16,067 nucleotides of DNA from an uncultured Lachnoclostridium sp. (GCA_902464595.1 CABQJX010000060.1:1-16067), one strand, 5' to 3'. Shown: positions 1-7,335, numbered from the stretch's first letter. Numbers and translations: made by a program. Notes: generated by a model not told the origin, from the letters alone.

Positions 1-679
1 CAATTCTTATCCCGGAAGGGGAATCGTGATCGGCCGCTCCCAGGATGGGAAAAAGGCCGTTACCGCCTATTTTATTATGGGAAGAAGCGCGAACAGCCGA
101 AACCGCGTATTTGTAGAGGATGGGGAAGGAATCCGCACCCAGGCGTTTGATCCGGCTAAGTTAGAGGACCCAAGCCTGATCATTTATGCGCCTGTCCGTG
201 TTCTGGGAAACAAGACCATTGTCACCAACGGAGACCAGACGGATACTATTTACGAGGGGATGGACCGTCAGATGACCTTTGAGCAGTCCCTTCGCAGCCG
301 CGAATTTGAGCCGGATGCTCCTAACTATACTCCCCGTATTTCCGGAATACTCCATATTGAAAAAGGAAGCTATAATTACGCCATGTCTATTTTAAAGAGC
401 GACGATGGAAACCCGGAAACCTGTCTGCGCTTTACTTACGCTTACCAGGCTCCGGCGGCGGGAGAGGGGCGTTTTATCCATACCTACATGCATGATGGAA
501 ATCCCCTTCCGAGCTTTGAAGGAGAGCCAAAAAAGGTTGAGATCCAGGGAGATATTGATTCCTTTACCAATATGGTGTGGGACAGCCTGAATGAGGAGAA
601 TAAGGTTTCCCTCTTTGTGCGCTTCATCGACATCGAGACCGGTTCCTATGAGACAAGGATCATAAATAAAAATAAGTAG
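1..679 (+). CDS. IMP cyclohydrolase, PurO-like, 5' end missing
   Basis: This gene is cut by the window edge. The open frame runs in from position 2 with residues NSYPGRGIVIG before the first possible internal start (GTG at 26). That segment looks like conserved family sequence, so the true start lies upstream. The product resembles the stand-alone IMP cyclohydrolase family (PF07826, archaeal PurO-like), which closes formyl-AICAR to IMP, the last step of de novo purine synthesis in the cytoplasm. Recognisable segments are IMGRSANSRNRVF near the start, then YAPVRVLG and TNGDQTD. No membrane segment or signal peptide is seen. It ends in TAG 12 bp before the AICAR formyltransferase gene, so the two are probably co-transcribed and together replace bifunctional PurH. 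The family call is from recognition, not a search. Confidence 0.85.
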   Translation, partial: NSYPGRGIVIGRSQDGKKAVTAYFIMGRSANSRNRVFVEDGEGIRTQAFDPAKLEDPSLIIYAPVRVLGNKTIVTNGDQTDTIYEGMDRQMTFEQSLRSREFEPDAPNYTPRISGILHIEKGSYNYAMSILKSDDGNPETCLRFTYAYQAPAAGEGRFIHTYMHDGNPLPSFEGEPKKVEIQGDIDSFTNMVWDSLNEENKVSLFVRFIDIETGSYETRIINKNK

Positions 680-691
680 GGGAGAACGATC

Positions 692-1867
692 ATGAAAGAA
701 TTGGAATTAAAGTATGGATGCAATCCAAATCAGAAGCCTTCCAGGATCTTTATGGAGGAGGGAGAGCTGCCGATCACTGTGTTAGGGGGAAAGCCGGGAT
801 ACATCAATTTCATGGACGCCTTAAACGGCTGGCAGCTGGTAAAAGAGTTAAAGGAAGCTACCGGGCTTCCGGCAGCTGCTTCCTTTAAGCATGTTTCACC
901 GGCCGGAGCGGCGGTGGGGCTTCCGCTGAGTGATACCTTAAAGAAGATCTACTGGGTGGATGATATGGGAGAACTGTCTCCTCTGGCCTGTGCTTATGCA
1001 AGAGCCAGGGGTGCAGACCGTATGTCCTCCTTTGGCGATTTTATTTCCCTGTCTGACGTGTGCGATGCAGACACGGCCCGCATGATCAAGAGAGAGGTGT
1101 CTGACGGAGTGATTGCCCCTGGTTATGAACCGGAGGCCCTGGAGATCTTAAAAGCGAAGAAAAATGGAAATTATAATATTATCCAGATTGATTCCTCCTA
1201 CGAGCCGGCCCTTTTGGAGCGCAAGCAGGTATTTGGGGTTACCTTTGAGCAGGGACATAACAATTTAAAGATCAACAGGGAGCTTCTCTCTGATCTTGTT
1301 ACAGAGAATAAGGATCTGCCGGAGGCCGCTGTCACAGATCTTCTCATTTCCCTGATCACATTAAAATATACCCAGTCCAACTCTGTGTGCTATGTAAAGG
1401 ACGGACAGGCCATCGGCATTGGAGCCGGACAGCAGTCCAGGGTTCACTGTACCCGCCTGGCAGGAGGAAAAGCGGACAACTGGTATCTGCGTCAGTCTCC
1501 TCAGGTTATGAATCTTCCCTTTAAAGAGGGGATCAAGAGGGCAGACCGTGACAATGCCATTGATGTGTATATGGGAGAGGACTATATGGACGTGCTGGCA
1601 GACGGACGCTGGGAGAATATCTTTACAGAGAAACCGGCTGTATTTACAAGAGAGGAAAAGAGGGCCTGGCTGGATACCCTCACAGGCGTATCACTGGGAT
1701 CGGATGCCTTCTTCCCCTTTGGCGACAACATTGACCGGGCCTACAAAAGCGGCGTGAAGTATGTAGCCCAGCCAGGCGGCTCTGTCCGCGATGACCAGGT
1801 GATCGATACCTGCAATCAGTACGGAATGGTAATGGCATTTACAGGGATCCGCCTGTTCCACCACTAG
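692..1867 (+). CDS. AICAR formyltransferase, single-domain PurH-type
   Basis: The 391-residue protein matches the transformylase half of PurH and lacks the N-terminal MGS-like IMP cyclohydrolase domain of the usual ~510-residue enzyme. It should transfer a formyl group from 10-formyl-tetrahydrofolate to AICAR, giving formyl-AICAR. Visible family motifs are FKHVSPAGAAVG (about residues 65-76, with the Lys-His pair expected at the active site), a SNSVCYVKDGQAIGIGAGQQ-type stretch (about 230-250), SDAFFPFGDNID (about 338-349) and a C-terminal QPGGSVRDDQVI. The ATG at 692 follows a GGGGAG ribosome binding site. The cyclohydrolase gene lies 12 bp upstream and a strong terminator follows, so this is the last gene of a purine transcript. 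A purH symbol would mislead because one activity is missing. Confidence 0.93.
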   Translation: MKELELKYGCNPNQKPSRIFMEEGELPITVLGGKPGYINFMDALNGWQLVKELKEATGLPAAASFKHVSPAGAAVGLPLSDTLKKIYWVDDMGELSPLACAYARARGADRMSSFGDFISLSDVCDADTARMIKREVSDGVIAPGYEPEALEILKAKKNGNYNIIQIDSSYEPALLERKQVFGVTFEQGHNNLKINRELLSDLVTENKDLPEAAVTDLLISLITLKYTQSNSVCYVKDGQAIGIGAGQQSRVHCTRLAGGKADNWYLRQSPQVMNLPFKEGIKRADRDNAIDVYMGEDYMDVLADGRWENIFTEKPAVFTREEKRAWLDTLTGVSLGSDAFFPFGDNIDRAYKSGVKYVAQPGGSVRDDQVIDTCNQYGMVMAFTGIRLFHH

Positions 1868-1912
1868 AGCCAGATCCAGCAGCAAATCCAATAAGCAAAA
1901 GTGAATCCGTTC

Positions 1913-1952
1913 AAGCCTGCTCCTCAGAGCCATATAGGGAGCAGGCTTTTTT
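1913..1952 (+). terminator. Rho-independent terminator after the purine genes
   Basis: A perfect 11-bp inverted repeat, AAGCCTGCTCC (1913-1923) and GGAGCAGGCTT (1938-1948), encloses a 14-nt loop and runs straight into a T run ending at 1952. It sits 45 nt after the formyltransferase stop and separates the purine genes from the MATE gene. Confidence 0.93.
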
Positions 1953-2047
1953 GTGTGCCCTTGTTTTTGCTGGAAACATATTTGGATCTTTCTATAGCAG
2001 AATAGCTGCCCACTGAGAAAAACTGCAAAAACTCAGGAAAGATATGG

Positions 2048-2076
2048 TTGTCAGACCTGATTTGAGAAAGTATAAT
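2048..2076 (+). promoter_or_regulatory. Sigma-A promoter of the MATE gene
   Basis: TTGTCA (2048-2053) and TATAAT (2071-2076) are separated by 17 bp, close to the sigma-A consensus. Transcription should start near 2083. That makes the upstream in-frame GTG at 2085 an unlikely start and favours the ATG at 2115. Between the preceding terminator (1952) and this promoter nothing clear is seen, only weak short inverted repeats. Confidence 0.8.
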
Positions 2077-2114
2077 GGAGCAATGTGCAGTTTGGCATAT
2101 CAGGAGGAAAAAAG

Positions 2115-3455
2115 ATGGTAACAGATCTTACAAAAGAACATCCCAATAAGACCTTTTGGAAGTTTGCCCTTCCTATGCTTTTAAGCGTTATGTTCCAGCA
2201 GTTCTACAATATTGCGGACAGCAGTATTGCCGGGCGGTTTGCCGGAGAGGATGCGCTGGCAGCGGTAGGGGCATCTTATCCTATCACAGTCATTTTTATG
2301 GCCTTTGCAGTGGGGAGCAATCTTGGAGCGTCGGTGGTGGTGTCCCGGCTTTTTGGGGCAAAGGATATAAGCCGTATGAAAACAGCTGTCTATACCGCTT
2401 TTTGCTCCTGCGGCCTTATGAGCCTGATCCTTACTGCGTTTGGGTATGTGTTTTGCGGCTCTCTTATGGAGCTGATCCATACGCCGGAAAATATTTTTGC
2501 GGAGGGGGAGCTGTATTTAAAAATTTACGTCTATGGGCTTACCTTCCTGTTTTTGTACAATGTATGTACCGGCATTTTTACTGCCCTTGGAGATTCCAAG
2601 ACGCCCCTATGTTTTCTGATCGGGTCGTCCTTGGGAAATATTTTGTTGGACTATTGGTTTGTGGCAAAGCTTCATATGGGGGTTGCCGGGGTGGCCTGGG
2701 CTACCTTTTTAGCTCAGGGTATCTCTGCTGTTTTGGCATTTATAACGCTTCTCATCCGCCTGAAAAGCTGGAAAGCGGCAGAGCCGTCCCATCTGTTTCA
2801 GTTCGCTCTTTTGGGTCAGATCGCGGCTATTGCCCTTCCGAGTATCCTGCAGCAGAGCGTTCTCTCTGTAGGAAATATGTTTGTTCAGGAAATTGTAAAC
2901 CGCTACGGCTCCGCTGTTATTGCAGGCTATTCGGGAGCGATTAAATTAAATACCTTTGCCATTAACTCCTTCATGTCCCTGGGAGGCTGTCTTTCCAGCT
3001 ATACAGCCCAGAATATAGGCGCTGGAAAAAGGGATCGGATCCCCCTGGGATTTCGCACAGGCATGGGACTGGCCGTGGGAGCAGCCCTTCCCTTTTTCTT
3101 CCTCTATTTCTTCTTCAGCCGCCAGATGATGGGAGTTTTTCTGGGAGGGGAGAGTAACAGGGCCATCCAGTCGGGAGTGGAATTTTTGCGGATTGTCAGC
3201 CCTTTTTACTTTATGATCGCTGTTAAACTCATGACAGACGGTATTTTAAGGGGATCAGGGGCTATGGCTTACTTTGTGGCGGCCACCGTTCCGGATCTGA
3301 TCCTGCGCATTGTTGTAGCCCGTATTTTGACCCTGCATTTTGAAAGCACTGGAATCTGGCTAGCATGGCCCTTTGGCTGGATTGCAGCCACGGTGTTGAC
3401 TGTCATCTTTTACCGAAGGGTATTGATCACAACAAGATCTCCCTCCTCGATGTAG
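2115..3455 (+). CDS. MATE family efflux transporter
   Basis: The product is a 446-residue polytopic inner-membrane protein of the MATE family (PF01554, two MatE repeats, normally 12 helices), which exports drugs or metabolites using a cation gradient. The substrate cannot be predicted. The N-terminus has the family pattern FWKFALPMLLSVMFQQFYNIAD with a charged loop IAGRFAGEDALAAVGAS. The second repeat begins near residue 235 with IAALALPSILQ-like sequence (IAAIALPSILQQSV). The frame can be extended to a GTG at 2085, but ATG 2115 has AGGAGG at 2102-2107 with 7-nt spacing and lies properly behind the promoter. The C-terminus is odd. After FYRRV the last ~13 residues are read from DNA that on the other strand codes for the end of the antiporter, so the gene seems to run on past its ancestral end. 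Confidence 0.92.
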   Translation: MVTDLTKEHPNKTFWKFALPMLLSVMFQQFYNIADSSIAGRFAGEDALAAVGASYPITVIFMAFAVGSNLGASVVVSRLFGAKDISRMKTAVYTAFCSCGLMSLILTAFGYVFCGSLMELIHTPENIFAEGELYLKIYVYGLTFLFLYNVCTGIFTALGDSKTPLCFLIGSSLGNILLDYWFVAKLHMGVAGVAWATFLAQGISAVLAFITLLIRLKSWKAAEPSHLFQFALLGQIAAIALPSILQQSVLSVGNMFVQEIVNRYGSAVIAGYSGAIKLNTFAINSFMSLGGCLSSYTAQNIGAGKRDRIPLGFRTGMGLAVGAALPFFFLYFFFSRQMMGVFLGGESNRAIQSGVEFLRIVSPFYFMIAVKLMTDGILRGSGAMAYFVAATVPDLILRIVVARILTLHFESTGIWLAWPFGWIAATVLTVIFYRRVLITTRSPSSM

Positions 3456-5020
3456 GTCTGGCCGCTGGGAATGATCGTTTCCCTCCCACGGCGGATCAGA
3501 ATGACAAGGGAATTTTTGGGAAGGGAGAGCTCTTTTACTGTTCTGCCCCGCCACTGATGACTGGGAGTAATAAGGGTTTCTGTCAGGTGGATGCTGTCCT
3601 CATCCATATAGGCGGAAGCGCCAAGAACCAGCACATCTCCTTCGCAGATCCTGGTTTTCCCGTTGGGAACCAGATTTTCCCCAGTGCGCCGAAGAAAAAC
3701 AAGGAGTGTTCCGGGGGGAAGATTCAGCTCTGCCACTTTTTTATTGTTCCAGGGATGATCCTTTTCTATGGGAATAGAGATAAAATGGACATCGGTTTCC
3801 TCTGTGTAGTCGTTGAAGGTGGTAAGGATATTTCCGGTACGGTCGATCATATCTGTTTTTCTGGAAAACCAGGGAAGCAGAGTGCCCTGAATGGAAATGG
3901 ATAGCAAAACGACGCAGAACACAATGTGGAACAGGTCGTGGGGAAAGGGGATTCCGCTCATGGAGGCTATAATGGCAAATACAATGGAGGCTGCGCCTCG
4001 CAGGCCAGCCCAGGACACCAAAAGCTGCTGGCGCAGGGGCGCGCCTAAGGGGGCAAGGAGCAGGGCTGTAGCCGCAGGACGGGCGGCCAGCGTGAGAAAG
4101 ACAGCGATCCCAAGGGCTGGAAGCCATATGGCAGCGATCTGTGAGGGATAAGAAAGAAGTCCCAGCATAAAAAATATCATCATCTGCATTAAGCTGGTAA
4201 GACCATCAAAAAAGCTTACCAGCCCTTTTTTATTGCGTATGGGATAATTTCCCAGTAGAATACCCACGAAATAGGTACTCAAATATCCGTTTCCGCCCAT
4301 AATGCCGGGAAGGGCATAAGCTAAGAGAGACACAGACAGAACAAAGGCTGCATCAAATCCGTTTACCTCAAAAGAAAAATGATCTAAGAACCAGCGGGCA
4401 GCGAATGCTATCGCCAGGCCGCAGGCCAGCCCAAAGAAAATCTGGGAGAAGGCAGTGGATAAGATCTGCATGGGGAGATTATGGGAAGACGGGGAGCCAG
4501 TCATTATAGACAGGAGGATCAACACCAGCATATAGGCAAAAGGATCGTTACTTCCGCTTTCAATCTCTAACAGGGAGTCTGTATTATATTTCAGGGAAAG
4601 CTTTTGGGAACGGAGGACGGAGAAGACGCTGGCGGCATCTGTGGATCCCAGGATCGCACCGGTTAAAAGTCCCTCTAAAGGGTGAAATCCAAGAACGATC
4701 CAGCAAAAAATACCGGTGAGAAGGGCAGTGATCATGGTTCCTGCTGAGGACAGGAGCAATGCCTTTGCGGCAATAGGCCTGGCCGCCTTTAAGCGCGTTC
4801 CGAAGCCTCCGTAGAATATAATAAAGATCAGGGCTACGGTGCAGAAGTCCTCTGCAAAGCTGAAATCGTCAAAGGGTATTTGAAACAGGCCTTCAGAGCC
4901 AAAGACCATACCTAAAAGGATAAAGGCAAAAAGCCTAGGGATGCCGAAGCGGCTGGTGACCCGATTGGCCAGGATGCAGGTAAGAATGACAAACGAGCCC
5001 ATGAGAAGCAGCTGATCCAA
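3410..5020 (-). CDS. Cation/proton antiporter with C-terminal TrkA_C domains
   Basis: This 536-residue protein has an N-terminal Na_H_Exchanger-type membrane region (PF00999, about residues 3-385, roughly 12-13 helices). A cytosolic tail follows with two RCK_C/TrkA_C-like repeats (about 408-475 and 480-536). This is the NhaP2/CvrA-like K+ or Na+/H+ antiporter layout. Expected membrane motifs are GSTDAASVF (Asp128), ESGSNDP (Asn158-Asp159) and GLRGAASIVFA (Arg341). RCK_C tails commonly bind ligands, including c-di-AMP in some Firmicutes transporters, but that is inference here. The start is TTG at 5020-5018, preceded on this strand by AAGGAGGT with 6-nt spacing. The gene is divergent from sigK and convergent with the MATE gene, overlapping the latter's last 46 bp. 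The ion specificity is not readable from sequence. Confidence 0.92.
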   Translation of the reverse strand: MDQLLLMGSFVILTCILANRVTSRFGIPRLFAFILLGMVFGSEGLFQIPFDDFSFAEDFCTVALIFIIFYGGFGTRLKAARPIAAKALLLSSAGTMITALLTGIFCWIVLGFHPLEGLLTGAILGSTDAASVFSVLRSQKLSLKYNTDSLLEIESGSNDPFAYMLVLILLSIMTGSPSSHNLPMQILSTAFSQIFFGLACGLAIAFAARWFLDHFSFEVNGFDAAFVLSVSLLAYALPGIMGGNGYLSTYFVGILLGNYPIRNKKGLVSFFDGLTSLMQMMIFFMLGLLSYPSQIAAIWLPALGIAVFLTLAARPAATALLLAPLGAPLRQQLLVSWAGLRGAASIVFAIIASMSGIPFPHDLFHIVFCVVLLSISIQGTLLPWFSRKTDMIDRTGNILTTFNDYTEETDVHFISIPIEKDHPWNNKKVAELNLPPGTLLVFLRRTGENLVPNGKTRICEGDVLVLGASAYMDEDSIHLTETLITPSHQWRGRTVKELSLPKNSLVILIRRGRETIIPSGQTYIEEGDLVVINTLR

Positions 5021-5108
5021 GGGAATACCTCCTTCATTTTTAATATAGGTGGACAGCAGGCGGAAAAAGGATAGATAGGGCTGCCGTCTGACTATGGAGA
5101 GAAAATAA

Positions 5109-5137
5109 GTATACCAAAAAGAGAAGGCGGGTGGGAA
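5109..5137 (-). promoter_or_regulatory. Candidate promoter of the antiporter gene
   Basis: Read on the minus strand, TTCCCA (5137-5132) and TATACT (5114-5109) are 17 bp apart. A TGG triplet directly precedes the -10 box, so it is an extended -10. The -35 box matches only 4 of 6 consensus bases. The predicted start is about 85 nt upstream of the TTG codon. No better candidate was found in the 237-bp divergent region. Confidence 0.5.
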
Positions 5138-5199
5138 GGGATTTGGGCATTAAAATTTTGTTAAAGCTGCCAGGAAGGTTGAAAGTGAATTGTAAAAGA

Positions 5200-5227
5200 A
5201 CCTGGCAAGCCGCCTTTGCATAGAATA
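5200..5227 (+). promoter_or_regulatory. Candidate sigma-K/sigma-E promoter of sigK
   Basis: CATAGAATA (5219-5227) fits the sigma-K -10 consensus CATANNNTA exactly, and AC at 5200-5201 is 17 bp upstream, as in the short sigma-K -35 element. Transcription would start near 5234, just before the GGGGGTGG ribosome binding site at 5243 and the GTG start at 5258. Sigma-E promoters share a CATA-type -10, so the recognising factor is uncertain. The motif is short, and the support comes mainly from its placement. Confidence 0.5.
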
Positions 5228-5257
5228 GGAGTAAGAATATGCGGGGGTGGCTTTTTT

Positions 5258-5887
5258 GTGAAAACATTTCCGAAACCATTGCCAGCAGGATTGGAGAAGG
5301 AGTGTCTGGAGCGGTACAGCCAGGGAGATTTGCTGGCCAGGGATATGCTCATAGAGCATAATATGCGTTTAGTGGCCCATGTAGTAAAGAAATATCAGGG
5401 CTCTGACTTTGATGCAGAGGATCTGATCTCTGTGGGAACCATTGGGCTGATCAAGGCGGTCAATACATTCCGGCCGGATAAGGGATCGCGCCTTGCCACC
5501 TATGCCGCCAGATGCGTGGAAAATGAGATACTCATGCTCTTACGTGCCAACAAAAAGCATTCCAGAGAAGTCTCTCTGTTTGAACCTATCGGGGTAGATA
5601 AAGATGGGGAAACGGTAAGCCTCATGGACGTGATCGAAGGGGACAACAAGGAGACGTTGGATGAGATGATCCTGGATCAGGATATTAAAGAGCTGTATGC
5701 TGCCCTGGATCTTTGTCTGACCCCAATGGAAAAAAAGGTGCTGGCCCTGCGTTATGGGCTGTATCACAGGCGGCCTCACACCCAAAGAGAGATTGCCGGA
5801 AAGCTGGGGATTTCCAGATCCTATGTAAGCCGGATCGAAAAAAAGGCGATTGAAAAAATGAGAGAGGAATTTGCGCTGGTCGGTTGA
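5258..5887 (+). CDS. sigK: Sporulation sigma factor K, without pro-sequence
   Basis: The 209-residue product is a late mother-cell RNA polymerase sigma factor driving spore coat and cortex genes. Region 2 covers about residues 31-100, with LIEHNMRLVAHVVKKY, AEDLISVGTIGLIKA, LATYAARC and ENEILMLLR. Region 4 covers about 154-204, with the helix-turn-helix TQREIAGKLGISRSYVSRIE. The segments VSLFEPIGVDKDGE and SRSYVSRIEKKAI point to sigma K rather than sigma E. The frame extends to a TTG at 5216, but GTG 5258 has GGGGGTGG 7 nt upstream and follows the candidate promoter. From this start MKTFPKPL opens the protein, so the inhibitory ~20-residue pro-peptide of B. subtilis is absent, as reported for C. 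difficile sigma K. The gene is continuous, with no skin-type interruption. Confidence 0.93.
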   Translation: MKTFPKPLPAGLEKECLERYSQGDLLARDMLIEHNMRLVAHVVKKYQGSDFDAEDLISVGTIGLIKAVNTFRPDKGSRLATYAARCVENEILMLLRANKKHSREVSLFEPIGVDKDGETVSLMDVIEGDNKETLDEMILDQDIKELYAALDLCLTPMEKKVLALRYGLYHRRPHTQREIAGKLGISRSYVSRIEKKAIEKMREEFALVG

Positions 5888-5910
5888 AAAATACAGACCG
5901 GTGTACCAGG

Positions 5911-5948
5911 CAGACAGCGTTCAGACAGATCCTCCCTGACGCTGTCTG
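5911..5948 (+). other. Stable hairpin after sigK, weak terminator at best
   Basis: CAGACAGCG (5911-5919) pairs with CGCTGTCTG (5940-5948), and after a one-base bulge TCAG pairs with CTGA, leaving a loop of about 11 nt. The sequence after the stem (GAAATTCCAAAAATATTG) has no T run. It may act as an RNA 3'-end stabiliser or an inefficient terminator between sigK and galE. Confidence 0.45.
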
Positions 5949-5989
5949 GAAATTCCAAAAATATTGTAAAAGGACAGAAGAATTGTGCA

Positions 5990-6018
5990 TTGTTTTATGG
6001 GGAAACAGCGATTATACT
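5990..6018 (+). promoter_or_regulatory. Sigma-A promoter of galE
   Basis: TTGTTT (5990-5995) and TATACT (6013-6018) are separated by 17 bp. The predicted start near 6025 leaves a leader of about 70 nt before the galE ATG. This gives galE expression independent of the sporulation gene upstream. Confidence 0.65.
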
Positions 6019-6095
6019 GATGATAGCAGGTAAAAGCTCCGGGGAGGGGAAGCCTGTTTGGATACCATTAACAGTTGGCAAGGAGGAGAAGATTC

Positions 6096-7109
6096 ATGGC
6101 TATTTTAGTAACTGGCGGCGCAGGTTATATTGGAAGCCATACATGTGTAGAGCTGCTGCAGGCAGGATATGATGTGGTGGTAGTGGACAACCTTTATAAT
6201 TCCAGTGAAAAAGCACTGGAACGGGTGGAAGCGATCACAGGAAAAAAGGTGAAGTTTTATCAGGTGGATCTGTTGGATCAGCCGGCCTTAAAGGCGGTTT
6301 TTGATCAGGAACCCATTGATTCTGTGATCCATTTTGCAGGGCTGAAGGCAGTAGGGGAGTCTGTGAAAAAGCCATTGGAGTATTACCACAATAACCTGAC
6401 AGGAACCCTGATCCTTTGTGATGAGATGAGAAGCCATGGGGTGAAGAATATTGTATTTAGCTCCTCAGCTACTGTGTACGGTGATCCTGCGCAGATTCCC
6501 ATTACAGAGAACTGCCCGAAGGGAGAGATCACCAATCCTTACGGTAGGACAAAGGGGATGCTGGAGCAGATCCTTACCGATCTGAATACAGCGGATCCGG
6601 AGTGGAATGTGGTTCTGCTGCGTTATTTTAATCCCATCGGCGCTCATGAGAGCGGATTGATCGGAGAGGATCCAAAGGGCATTCCTAATAATCTGGTTCC
6701 CTACATTGCCCAGGTTGCTGTGGGAAAATTGGATCACTTAAATGTATTTGGAAATGACTATGATACACCAGACGGAACGGGAGTCAGGGATTACATCCAT
6801 GTGGTGGATCTTGCAAAGGGCCATGTAAAGGCAGTGGAGAAGCTGAAGGACAAAGAGGGAGTGAGCATCTATAATCTGGGAACAGGAGTAGGATACAGTG
6901 TGTTAGATGTTCTCCACGCTTACGAAAAAGCCTGTGGAAAGACTTTGAAATATGAGATCCAGCCCCGCAGGGCCGGAGATGTGGCTGTCTGCTATTCCGA
7001 TTCCGCTAAGGCAAAGAGAGAACTTGGCTGGGTTGCTGAGAGAGGGATCGAGCAGATGTGTGCCGACTCCTGGAATTGGCAGTCAAACAACCCGGAAGGA
7101 TATAGATAG
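6096..7109 (+). CDS. galE: UDP-glucose 4-epimerase
   Basis: GalE is a cytoplasmic NAD-dependent short-chain dehydrogenase/reductase that interconverts UDP-glucose and UDP-galactose for the Leloir pathway and for cell-surface glycans. At 337 residues it has nearly the length of the E. coli enzyme (338). The NAD-binding GGAGYIG lies at residues 7-13. The catalytic residues fall at Ser124 (in FSSSATVYGD), Tyr149 and Lys153 (in NPYGRTKG), the same numbers as in E. coli GalE. RYFNPIGAH and RDYIHVVDLA further support epimerase over other SDR sugar enzymes. The frame opens upstream at a TTG (6075), but ATG 6096 has AGGAGG at 6081-6086 and gives the conserved MAILVTGGAG start. No other galactose genes are nearby, so a housekeeping role in nucleotide sugar supply is as likely as galactose use. 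Confidence 0.96.
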   Translation: MAILVTGGAGYIGSHTCVELLQAGYDVVVVDNLYNSSEKALERVEAITGKKVKFYQVDLLDQPALKAVFDQEPIDSVIHFAGLKAVGESVKKPLEYYHNNLTGTLILCDEMRSHGVKNIVFSSSATVYGDPAQIPITENCPKGEITNPYGRTKGMLEQILTDLNTADPEWNVVLLRYFNPIGAHESGLIGEDPKGIPNNLVPYIAQVAVGKLDHLNVFGNDYDTPDGTGVRDYIHVVDLAKGHVKAVEKLKDKEGVSIYNLGTGVGYSVLDVLHAYEKACGKTLKYEIQPRRAGDVAVCYSDSAKAKRELGWVAERGIEQMCADSWNWQSNNPEGYR

Positions 7110-7165
7110 GAAATATAGCTAGGATAAGGAATATTAATTAGGATAAGAAATATAATTAGGATAAA
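7101..7165 (+). repeat. AT-rich tandem repeat, ~18 bp unit, about 3.5 copies
   Basis: Three imperfect copies run in tandem: AAATATAGCTAGGATAAG (7111-7128), GAATATTAATTAGGATAAG (7129-7147) and AAATATAATTAGGATAAA (7148-7165). They share a TAGGATAA core. A partial copy, TATAGATAGG (7101-7110), overlaps the last codons and stop of galE. The array lies between galE and its terminator and probably arose by slippage duplication of the gene end. Confidence 0.75.
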
Positions 7166-7198
7166 AAATTGCATGGATAGGGAATGCAAAGATTGAAT

Positions 7199-7243
7199 CG
7201 TCCTGGTCTGTCTCTGTTTAAGGGGCAGGCCGGGGCGTTTTTT
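7199..7243 (+). terminator. Rho-independent terminator after galE
   Basis: A 16-bp RNA stem forms between CGTCCTGGTCTGTCTC (7199-7214) and GGGGCAGGCCGGGGCG (7222-7237) around a 7-nt loop, followed by six T. Six of the pairs are G-U wobbles. On the complementary strand these would be A-C mismatches, so it can only terminate transcription coming from galE. Confidence 0.9.
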
Positions 7244-7268
7244 GTACGAAAACGCAAGATATGCCCTG

Positions 7269-7298
7269 TTGACAGAAAAAGAACAAATGTTCTAAAAA
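7269..7298 (+). promoter_or_regulatory. Possible upstream promoter, weak -10
   Basis: A perfect -35 box TTGACA (7269-7274) is followed after 18 bp by TAAAAA (7293-7298), a poor -10. The first LexA-like dyad (7281-7292) lies in the spacer, where a repressor would block polymerase. It is a secondary candidate; the extended -10 promoter downstream looks better. Confidence 0.35.
7280..7293 (+). promoter_or_regulatory. LexA (SOS) operator candidate 1
   Basis: AGAACAAATGTTCT contains the dyad GAAC-N4-GTTC, which matches the Gram-positive LexA box core (CGAAC-N4-GTTCG) in both half-sites; the outer C/G pair is A/T here. It lies about 70 nt before the radical SAM start codon, just upstream of the -35 box of the better promoter and inside the spacer of the weaker one. 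Confidence 0.75.
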
Positions 7299-7300
7299 TC

Positions 7301-7329
7301 TTGCTTTTTGGTTTTTCTTGTGTTATGAT
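7301..7329 (+). promoter_or_regulatory. Extended -10 promoter of the radical SAM operon
   Basis: TTGCTT (7301-7306) and TATGAT (7324-7329) are 17 bp apart, with TG at 7321-7322 forming an extended -10. Transcription would begin near 7336, inside the second LexA-like dyad, leaving a leader of about 27 nt. Confidence 0.65.
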
Positions 7330-7335
7330 AGAGAC

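Noticed and set aside
2156..2944. 262-codon plus-strand frame overlapping the MATE gene in another frame
   Set aside because: It is rich in Cys, Tyr, Gly and Arg and lacks a ribosome binding site, which is typical of a shifted frame of a membrane protein gene.
3365..3904. 179-codon plus-strand frame inside the antiporter gene
   Set aside because: It is the antisense shadow of the antiporter, which has a complete membrane and TrkA_C domain pattern and a strong ribosome binding site. The shadow shows no family features.
5040..5359. Several short minus-strand frames between the antiporter and sigK
   Set aside because: None has a ribosome binding site; they overlap the divergent promoter region and the start of sigK.
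5911..5948. Strong intrinsic terminator for sigK
   Set aside because: The stem is good but no T run follows, so it is listed only as a hairpin.
6992..7189. Minus-strand 65-codon frame over the galE end
   Set aside because: Its Ile/Tyr/Ser-rich start comes from the AT-rich tandem repeat read backwards, and the rest is antisense galE.
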